Assembly (NCBI RefSeq): GCF_001422365.1
Contig: NZ_LMMT01000037.1
Location: forward strand, 124,001 to 188,000
Direction of reading: 5' to 3'
Length of the DNA: 64,000 bases
Source: Pseudorhodoferax sp. Leaf265
GTDB lineage: Bacteria > Pseudomonadota > Gammaproteobacteria > Burkholderiales > Burkholderiaceae_C
Below the pieces are notes generated by a model that was given only the letters and a program-made list of their open reading frames with translations, ran no database searches and was not told the origin of the DNA. Below are positions 58,641-64,000 of this stretch, piece after piece (position 1 is the first letter of the stretch; each line of letters begins with the position of its first letter). A program made the position numbers and the translations under genes.

Positions 58641-59831
58641 TCACTTCATTTTGCAGAGCTGGTGGTAGGCGTCCTGGTAGCCCTTCAATGGGGTGGACAG
58701 CGTCTTGTTCGTGATGTTGCCGTCGGCGTCCTTGCCGATCACGCGCAGGTAGTAGTCCTGGATCGGGAAGTTGTTGTTGCCGTACTTGAACGGCCCGCGG
58801 ATGGACTGGAAGTTGGCGGCCTTGAGGGCCTTGAGCACGGCGGCGCGGTCCTGCACATGGCCCTTCACGTCGCGCACGGCGGCGTCCATCGCGAGGATGG
58901 CGTCGTAGGCCTGGGCCGCATAGAAGGTCGGGTAGCGCTTGTAGGCCTTGCGGAACTCGGCGACGAACTTCTGGTTGGCCGCGTTCGGCACGTCGTGCGA
59001 GTACTGCGAGGTGGAGAACAGGCCCAGCATGGGCTCGCCCACGGCGGCGATGGTGTCCTCGTCGGCCGAGGCCGGGCCGGTCACGAGCTGGATGTCGCGC
59101 GACAGGCCGGCCGCCACGAACTGCTTGATGAAGTTGATGCCCATGGCGCCGGGCAGGAAGAAGTACACGGCCTGCGGCTTGGCCGCGCGGATCTGCGCCA
59201 GTTCGGCCGCGTAGTCGAGCTGGCCGACCTTGGTGTAGACCTCGGCCACCACCTCGCCCTTGTACAAACGCTTGTAGCCGGTCAGGTGGTCGCGACCGGC
59301 TGGGTAGTTGGGCGCGACGATGAACGAGGTCTTCAGGCCCTTGTCGGTGGCCCACTGGCCTGCCGCTTCGTCCCAGGTGTCGTTCTGGTAGCTCTGGCCG
59401 AAGAAGAAGGGGTTGCACTGCGCGCCCGCGTACTGGCTGGGGCCGGGGTTGCTCGTGATGAAGGGCACCTTGGCCGCGAACAGCGCCGGGCCCACGGCCA
59501 GCGCCACATTGGACGGCGTGGGACCGGTGAAGAAGTCGATCTTGTCACGCTGGAGGAAGCGGTCCACGACCTGCTTGGCCTGGTCGGGGCTGCCTGCCGT
59601 GTCGGCCTGCAGGAACTCGGCCGGGTAGCCGCCGAGCTTGCCGTCCAGCAGCTTGATGGCCAGGTTGATGGCGTCGCGCGTCTCGGCGCCGCCGGCCGCG
59701 AAGGGGCCCGAGATGTCCAGCGCCAGGCCGACCTTGATCGGGTCGGCGGCCAGGGCGGCATGGGCACTCAGCGCCAGCGCCAGGACGGCACCAGCGTGGC
59801 GCGGATGGAAAAAACTCTTCGATGCGGGCAT
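58641..59831 (-). CDS. LivK-type ABC substrate-binding protein (probable aromatic-acid receptor)
   Basis: A 396-aa periplasmic protein. The signal peptide (HAGAVLALALSAHAALA) precedes a type I receptor fold: IKVGLALDISGPFAAGGAETRDA, AKQVVDRFL, FFTGPTPSNVALAVGP and AYDAILAMDAAVRDVKG. Length and sequence fit the branch whose members often bind aromatic acids. Being between the ferredoxin gene and livH in one operon supports that. GGAG 6 nt before ATG 59831. The ligand is inferred. Confidence 0.88.
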   Translation of the reverse strand: MPASKSFFHPRHAGAVLALALSAHAALAADPIKVGLALDISGPFAAGGAETRDAINLAIKLLDGKLGGYPAEFLQADTAGSPDQAKQVVDRFLQRDKIDFFTGPTPSNVALAVGPALFAAKVPFITSNPGPSQYAGAQCNPFFFGQSYQNDTWDEAAGQWATDKGLKTSFIVAPNYPAGRDHLTGYKRLYKGEVVAEVYTKVGQLDYAAELAQIRAAKPQAVYFFLPGAMGINFIKQFVAAGLSRDIQLVTGPASADEDTIAAVGEPMLGLFSTSQYSHDVPNAANQKFVAEFRKAYKRYPTFYAAQAYDAILAMDAAVRDVKGHVQDRAAVLKALKAANFQSIRGPFKYGNNNFPIQDYYLRVIGKDADGNITNKTLSTPLKGYQDAYHQLCKMK

Positions 59832-59854
59832 GGACACTCCGTGGGGTGGACAGA

Positions 59855-60199
59855 TCAGGGGAGCAGCGGCGTGGCGACCTCGACGCGGCCGTCGCGCACG
59901 CGGACCGGATAGCTGCGCACGTCCTCGGTCACCGGGCCGCCGCAGGCTGCACCGGTGCAGATGTCGAACAGGCCCTGGTGCAGCGGGCATTCGATGCGGC
60001 CGTCCTCGACGTAGCCGTCGGACAGCCGGGCGTTGCCGTGCGTGCACAGGTCGTGCAGCGCATGCAGCGACTCCCCTTGCCGGAACATAGCAATCGGCAT
60101 GCCACCGGCCACGACGGGCCAGACCGCGCCGTCGGGAAAGTCGTCGGGTTCGCCCACGTCGGTCCAGGCGGCGGGCTGCAGGATGGTGGTGGTGTCCAT
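59855..60199 (-). CDS. Rieske [2Fe-2S] ferredoxin of the dioxygenase
   Basis: A 114-aa protein. The Rieske ligands are all present: C52-T-H54 and C71-P-L-H74. The family segment LHALHDLCTHGNARLSDG leads into ECPLHQGLFDICTG. It carries electrons to the oxygenase. ATG lies 1 nt after the beta-subunit stop. The NAD(P)H reductase that must feed it is not encoded in this window. Confidence 0.92.
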   Translation of the reverse strand: MDTTTILQPAAWTDVGEPDDFPDGAVWPVVAGGMPIAMFRQGESLHALHDLCTHGNARLSDGYVEDGRIECPLHQGLFDICTGAACGGPVTEDVRSYPVRVRDGRVEVATPLLP

Positions 60200-60200
60200 G

Positions 60201-60716
60201 TCAGATCGGGGTGGCGAGGAGGGTGATGACGCGCGAGGTGTCGTAGATCACGCGGCGCTGGGCGTAGCGCCAGCCAGCCGGCGTGCGCACGATGCGGTCC
60301 AGGTAGCGGCCGGCCTGGTAGACGAAGCTCTCGCCGTTGGTGCGGGTCTGGATGACCACGTAGCTGGATTCAGCCTGCACGCTGCCGTCAGCCTGCTGCT
60401 GCAGCACCAGGCCGCTGCTCATGTGGCGGCAGCTGTGGTCCTCGTAGATGCTGGCGTGGCGCAGCGAGACCACACGGTCGCGCAGCATGCGCTGGTTGTT
60501 GCAGTGGATGAGGCCGATGGGCAGGCCCAGGTCGGCGTTCTCCTTGGGCACGATCTCGTAGAGGCAGTCCTCGGTGAACAGCGTGGCCCATTCCTCGAGC
60601 CGGTCGTTGTCCAGCGCGGCGCAGTAGCGCTCGTTGAGCTGGTGGATCTCGAACCAGAGCAGCAGGCTGTCGAGCGATGCGGTGGTGGTGGGGCGTTCTG
60701 CCAGCATCGTGTCCAT
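60201..60716 (-). CDS. Aromatic-ring-hydroxylating dioxygenase beta subunit
   Basis: A 171-aa SnoaL-fold subunit. LLLWFEIHQLNERYCAALDNDRLEEW, LFTEDCLYEIVPKEN, the LPIGLIHCNNQRMLRDRVVSL helix and IYEDHSCRHMSS are typical of small oxygenase subunits such as salicylate/anthranilate hydroxylases. It forms the alpha3beta3 oxygenase with the gene immediately upstream (1-nt gap). Confidence 0.9.
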   Translation of the reverse strand: MDTMLAERPTTTASLDSLLLWFEIHQLNERYCAALDNDRLEEWATLFTEDCLYEIVPKENADLGLPIGLIHCNNQRMLRDRVVSLRHASIYEDHSCRHMSSGLVLQQQADGSVQAESSYVVIQTRTNGESFVYQAGRYLDRIVRTPAGWRYAQRRVIYDTSRVITLLATPI

Positions 60717-60717
60717 T

Positions 60718-62004
60718 TCAGTAGCCCATCAGTTGTTGGTAGCCCGTCCAGAACTTGCGGATCAGGTTCTCGGTGACCATCGTGTCTTCGCGGTTGGGGT
60801 CCGAGCGGCCCAGCTCGATGACCGAGGTGGCGCCGGCATCGCGGGCCGTGCCGCGCTGCACCAGTTCGGTGGCCTCGGTGTCTTCCATCGAGATGTAGCC
60901 GGCCGGGCCGACCAGGTTGGCCTGCTTGATGCGCAGCGCGCGCAGCTCGGGCGTGTCGTCTGCGTAGCCGAAGAAGTGGAAGACCAGTTCGAACTCGCCG
61001 GGCCCCTTGGGCAGCACCTGGCGCGCCACCAGCGTGTTGTGGATCTGCTGCAGCACGAGCTGCGGAAAGATCGTCTGGATGTGGTTGGTGCAGTCTTCGG
61101 CGAACTCCGAGACGAAGCCCAGCACCGAGTCGTCCTCGAGGTGGAAGCCTTCGTCCATGGAGCGGATGGCCTGCTGCTTGTAGGCCGAGGCGGTGTCGCT
61201 CTCGTCGGCCTTGGTGGCCGTGATGATGCTGTGCAGGCCGTGCCGCGCGTCGGCGATGGAGCGCGCCTTCATGCCCACGCGGAAGATGTTGAAGGTGGTG
61301 TGGAACAGGTGCAGCAGGCTGGCGTGGTAGGGGTCCTTGACGTTCTCGTAGTAGAGCTTCCAGTTCGAGCGGGCGTACTGGCGCGTGCAACCGAGGTAGA
61401 CCACCGGCTTGTGCATGACGCGGTCGACCCAGGGCGCCATCTGCGGGCCGATGTACTCGGCCAGGGGCGGCGCGGCGTCGCTGAAGCTCGCGAACACCAG
61501 GCCGCGGTAGCTTTCGGCGCGCAGCTGGCGCAGGCCGTGGTTCTTGGGATCGAAGTCGGCCGGCATGCCGGGTGCGCCGTCCTTGCCGCGCCGGAACGGC
61601 ACACCCTGCAGGTTGCCGCGCGTGTCGAAGCTCCATTGGTGGTAGACGCAGGTGTGCGTCCTGGCGTTGCCACGCGCGTTGCGACAGACCATGGCGCCGC
61701 GGTGCGCGCAGCGGTTGACCCAGGCGGCCACGCCGCCGTCGTCCAGGCGCGTGACGACGACCGGGGTGTCGCCCACGAACGTGCTCTTGTAGTCGCCGGC
61801 GGTGGGAATCTCCGCGTCCAGCGCGACGAAGCTCCAGGTCGGGCCGCGGTAGATGCGGTCCTGCTCGCGCTCGAACACCTCCTGCGAACTGAAGACGGCG
61901 TAGGGCACGCGCGAGCCATCGGGCTGCGGAAAGTGCACCAGGGCGGCCGCCTCGGCCGTGGCCTTGATCGATTTCAGTGCACTGATGTCGACGGGATGGT
62001 TCAT
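60718..62004 (-). CDS. Aromatic-ring-hydroxylating dioxygenase alpha subunit
   Basis: A 428-aa catalytic subunit. Rieske ligands C99-A-H101 and C119-V-Y-H122; non-heme iron residues D224-x2-H227-x4-H232 in NVKDPYHASLLH. The sequence resembles the salicylate 5-hydroxylase (NagG) and three-component anthranilate dioxygenase group (RVPYAVFSSQEVFEREQDRI, GTRYQ-like linker absent). It would hydroxylate an aromatic acid; the exact substrate cannot be read. It is the first gene of the operon, divergent from an AraC-type regulator, with AGGA before ATG 62004. Confidence 0.92.
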   Translation of the reverse strand: MNHPVDISALKSIKATAEAAALVHFPQPDGSRVPYAVFSSQEVFEREQDRIYRGPTWSFVALDAEIPTAGDYKSTFVGDTPVVVTRLDDGGVAAWVNRCAHRGAMVCRNARGNARTHTCVYHQWSFDTRGNLQGVPFRRGKDGAPGMPADFDPKNHGLRQLRAESYRGLVFASFSDAAPPLAEYIGPQMAPWVDRVMHKPVVYLGCTRQYARSNWKLYYENVKDPYHASLLHLFHTTFNIFRVGMKARSIADARHGLHSIITATKADESDTASAYKQQAIRSMDEGFHLEDDSVLGFVSEFAEDCTNHIQTIFPQLVLQQIHNTLVARQVLPKGPGEFELVFHFFGYADDTPELRALRIKQANLVGPAGYISMEDTEATELVQRGTARDAGATSVIELGRSDPNREDTMVTENLIRKFWTGYQQLMGY

Positions 62005-62081
62005 GCTGGGGTCCTGTGGCGGTGCGCTGCACGGTGGCAGCGCGTGCCATCCATTGTTCGAAGACCGGTGGCGTCTGGCGA

Positions 62082-62124
62082 TCCGCTTTGCGCAAGGGGG
62101 AGCGGCGCTTGTCCGCTTTGCGCA
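62082..62124. promoter_or_regulatory. 13-bp direct repeat operator for the AraC-type regulator
   Basis: TCCGCTTTGCGCA occurs at 62082-62094 and again at 62112-62124, an exact repeat with 30-bp (about three helical turns) spacing. It lies between the dioxygenase alpha gene and the AraC-type regulator. AraC/XylS proteins bind such tandem direct repeats. Confidence 0.75.
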
Positions 62125-62174
62125 GCGATCTGCCGCCACCGCGTGCTGGCGCGCTTCTTGCGCCAGACCACGCC

Positions 62175-63173
62175 GTGTTGACCAGCCAGACATCCCGTCC
62201 AGCCACCTCTGCCGTGTTCGAGCCCGCGCTGCTGCGCGCGCGTCGCCTGTTCGAGTCCGACGACCTGGAGGACACGCGCACACGCATCTCGCGCGTGATG
62301 CAGCCGCACGGCCTGCAACCCATCGCGCGGCCGCGCGGCGGCCGGGCCCACATGGACTACCTCAGCGTGGGCGGCATCGGCATCGGCACCATCGCCTTCG
62401 GCGAGGCCATGCGCGTGGACGTGGCGCATGTGGAGGACTACCACCTGCTGATGTTCTGCCTGCGCGGCCAGGCCGACACGCTGGTCGGCGGCCAGGCACT
62501 GCAGACGCGGGGGCTGCAGGGCTTGGCCTGCGCGCCCGGCGAGCGCTTCCTGGCCGCGCTGTCGGCCGATGCCGAGCAACTGGTGTTGCGGCTGGACCGC
62601 CGCATGCTGGAGGCGCACGCGGGCCGGGCCATCCGCTTCGACACCGCCTTCGACCTGCGCCGCCCGGCCTTGCAGGCCTGGCTGCAGCAACTGCAGCTGC
62701 TGCTCAATGCCGAGCCCATGCTGGGGGCGGTGCATGCGCACCCGCTGGTGGCGCTGGAGATGGAGCGCTTGCTGGTGCAGCTGCTGCTGGCCGGCCAGCC
62801 CTGGGAGGAGCTTGCGTCCGCGCCCATGCTGCGCCCGGGGCAGGGCGGCCGCGCCTGCGTGCGCCGCGCCGAGGCCTACATGCGCGAGCACGCCGACGCG
62901 CCGCTGCGCATGCCCGACATCGCCGAGGCCGCCGGTGTGCCCGTGCGCACGCTGCAGGACGCCTTCCAGCGCGAGCGCGACTGCAGTCCCATGCAGTACC
63001 TGCGCTCGCTGCGGCTCGATGTGGCGCACCGCCGGCTGCGCGAGCCGCAGGCTGGCACCACGGTGGCCACGGTGGCGCTGGACTGCGGCTTCACGCACCT
63101 GGGCCGCTTCGCCCAGGCCTACGCGCAGCGCTTCGGCGAGGCGCCCTCGGCCACGCTGCGCCAGCGGGCTTGA
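62175..63173 (+). CDS. AraC/XylS-family transcriptional regulator
   Basis: About 332 residues. The N-terminal ligand-binding half (VEDYHLLMFCLRGQADTLVGG, cupin-like AraC_binding_2 type) precedes two helix-turn-helix motifs (MPDIAEAAGVPVRTLQDAFQRE and VATVALDCGFTHLGRFAQAYAQRFGEAPS). It closely fits regulators of benzoate-like degradation. Start GTG 62175 or TTG 62178 is plausible; upstream in-frame ATG codons overlap the operator. It is divergent from the dioxygenase-liv operon and probably activates it in response to the aromatic acid. Confidence 0.88.
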   Translation: MLTSQTSRPATSAVFEPALLRARRLFESDDLEDTRTRISRVMQPHGLQPIARPRGGRAHMDYLSVGGIGIGTIAFGEAMRVDVAHVEDYHLLMFCLRGQADTLVGGQALQTRGLQGLACAPGERFLAALSADAEQLVLRLDRRMLEAHAGRAIRFDTAFDLRRPALQAWLQQLQLLLNAEPMLGAVHAHPLVALEMERLLVQLLLAGQPWEELASAPMLRPGQGGRACVRRAEAYMREHADAPLRMPDIAEAAGVPVRTLQDAFQRERDCSPMQYLRSLRLDVAHRRLREPQAGTTVATVALDCGFTHLGRFAQAYAQRFGEAPSATLRQRA

Positions 63174-63182
63174 GCCCGCGCC

Positions 63183-63917
63183 TCAGGGCGTGGCCGCGAT
63201 CCGGCGCAGGGCCTGGGCGTCGAGGATGCTGATGCGCTTGTAGCTGAGTTCGATCACGCCCTGCGCGACCAGGCGCCCCAGTTCCTTGTTGATGGTCTGG
63301 CGCGACAGCGTCAGCATGGAGGCCAGGTCGTTCTGCGACAGCCGCACGCGCAGATCCAGCCCGCCCTGGTCCTGCTGGGCACCGTAGATCTCCGCCAGGC
63401 TCAGCAGCGTGGCCGCCACGCGGCCGGGCACGGGCGCCAGCATCTGGTTCTGCAGCAGCGCGACGCTCTGGCGCTGGCGCCGCAGGCCCAGCCTGGCCAC
63501 GCCGCGCCACAGCACCGGTTCGGCGTCCAGCACGGCGACCACGGCGTCGCAAGGCAGGTGCACGATCACCGAGTCCTCGTGGGCGTGGTAGTCGTAGGGC
63601 AGCGGCACGTCCTCCAGCAGGCGCACCAGCGGCGCCACCTGGCCGGGCCCCAGCAGTGCGTTGACGTACTTGCGGCCGTGCCGGCTGCTGCTGCTGATCT
63701 CCAGGCAGCCCGAGACCACGGCCATCAGTTCGCGCTTGAGCGGGTCTTGCGACAGCAGCTGCGTGCGCCGCGTGTAGCGCTCCAGCCGCGCCGAGCGCAT
63801 GAGCTCGTCCAGCCGCTGGTCGGGCCAGCTGCTGAAGAGCTCGATCAGGCGCAGCGCACGGGCGATCAGCGCGCGGCTGTCGGTGGCTTCGTCGTGGGTG
63901 GGCAAGGGCGGCATCAC
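63183..63917 (-). CDS. Crp/Fnr-family transcriptional regulator
   Basis: A 244-aa regulator: an N-terminal cyclic-nucleotide-binding-like domain (ELMAVVSGCLEISSSSRHGRKYVNALLGPG) and a C-terminal winged helix (RLSQNDLASMLTLSRQTINKELGRL). The cysteine ladder needed for an Fnr Fe-S cluster is not seen, so it is closer to Crp-like or unknown effector types. GTG 63917 or ATG 63914, both with GGGAG upstream. A perfect palindrome lies 28 nt before the start. It is convergent with the AraC-type gene (9 nt). Confidence 0.88.
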   Translation of the reverse strand: MMPPLPTHDEATDSRALIARALRLIELFSSWPDQRLDELMRSARLERYTRRTQLLSQDPLKRELMAVVSGCLEISSSSRHGRKYVNALLGPGQVAPLVRLLEDVPLPYDYHAHEDSVIVHLPCDAVVAVLDAEPVLWRGVARLGLRRQRQSVALLQNQMLAPVPGRVAATLLSLAEIYGAQQDQGGLDLRVRLSQNDLASMLTLSRQTINKELGRLVAQGVIELSYKRISILDAQALRRIAATP

Positions 63918-63944
63918 AGGGTTCTCCCGGGCGCGATGTTCGCA

Positions 63945-63968
63945 AATCTGTCAATGCGTTGACAGATT
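63945..63968. promoter_or_regulatory. 24-bp palindrome AATCTGTCAA-TGCG-TTGACAGATT
   Basis: Perfect 10-bp arms with a 4-bp centre, in the layout of a Crp/Fnr-type dimer site, between this regulator and whatever lies right of the window. The plus-strand TTGACA (63959-63964) with TTCTAT (63983-63988) 18 bp later could be a promoter for a gene beyond the edge. The rest of the edge shows no gene. Confidence 0.65.
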
Positions 63969-64000
63969 CGTTCGGCAGGCATTTCTATCGTTGGGCGCAC

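Noticed and set aside
58641-60047. N-terminal extension of the LivK-type protein back to 60047
   Set aside because: The extension reads through the ferredoxin gene in another frame and precedes a clear signal peptide at 59831.

Overview
The window is a piece of a very GC-rich chromosome with dense coding on both strands. A Bug-family (tripartite tricarboxylate-type) binding protein, a CaiB/BaiF CoA-transferase, many ABC transporters with regulators beside them, a PEP-CTERM protein and poly-Gly lipoprotein linkers (LAAC-GGGG) together point to a betaproteobacterium of the Burkholderiales, most likely Comamonadaceae. That placement is inferred from gene content. I saw no rRNA, tRNA, CRISPR array, transposase or phage gene.

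Layout. 1-8.9 kb: housekeeping and accessory genes (partial heme-dependent N-demethylase-like protein, acidic-tail protein, membrane PQQ dehydrogenase, two small proteins, Fe-alcohol dehydrogenase, VWA membrane protein, large lipoprotein). 9-18 kb: an acyl-CoA operon on the minus strand (thioesterase, single-chain biotin-dependent carboxylase, tandem CaiB/BaiF CoA-transferase, Bug receptor), divergent from a sigma-54 activator, with a good -24/-12 promoter between them. 18-21.3 kb: aapJQM amino-acid ABC genes without the ATPase. 21.4-24.3 kb: PhoX phosphatase behind a four-repeat Pho box, then a PEP-CTERM protein. 24.4-32.5 kb: sugar-acid genes (xylonate-type dehydratase, DenD-like dehydrogenase, FadR-type regulator) divergent from a four-gene MalK/Ugp-type ABC transporter. 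32.6-35.3 kb: diguanylate cyclase, lipocalin and an alpha/beta-barrel protein. 35.3-38.8 kb: an orphan DctP receptor divergent from an IclR regulator over two palindromic operators, a 37-aa membrane peptide and a cardiolipin-synthase-like PLD protein. 38.8-40 kb: MetE-C-like methyltransferase.

40-55.3 kb is an almost complete non-phosphorylative L-arabinose (Weimberg-type) system: aldose epimerase, lactonase, SDR sugar dehydrogenase, GbpR-like LysR regulator, two complete sugar ABC transporters (ytfQ-ytfR-ytfT-yjfF and chvE-gguA-gguB), L-arabinonate dehydratase and 2-keto-3-deoxy-L-arabinonate dehydratase. Only the final alpha-ketoglutarate semialdehyde dehydrogenase is missing. Inside this operon, between ytfR and ytfT, lies the most unusual object in the window: a non-coding insertion of about 345 bp flanked by an 8-bp direct repeat. 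It holds two inverted copies of a 60-bp core, each enclosed by its own 24-nt complementary stem of different sequence.

55.3-62 kb holds a three-subunit ring-hydroxylating dioxygenase (alpha, beta, ferredoxin; no reductase) in one operon with a complete livKHMGF-type transporter. It is divergent from an AraC-type regulator, with a 13-bp direct repeat in the control region. A Crp/Fnr-family regulator with a perfect 10-bp-arm palindrome upstream closes the window.
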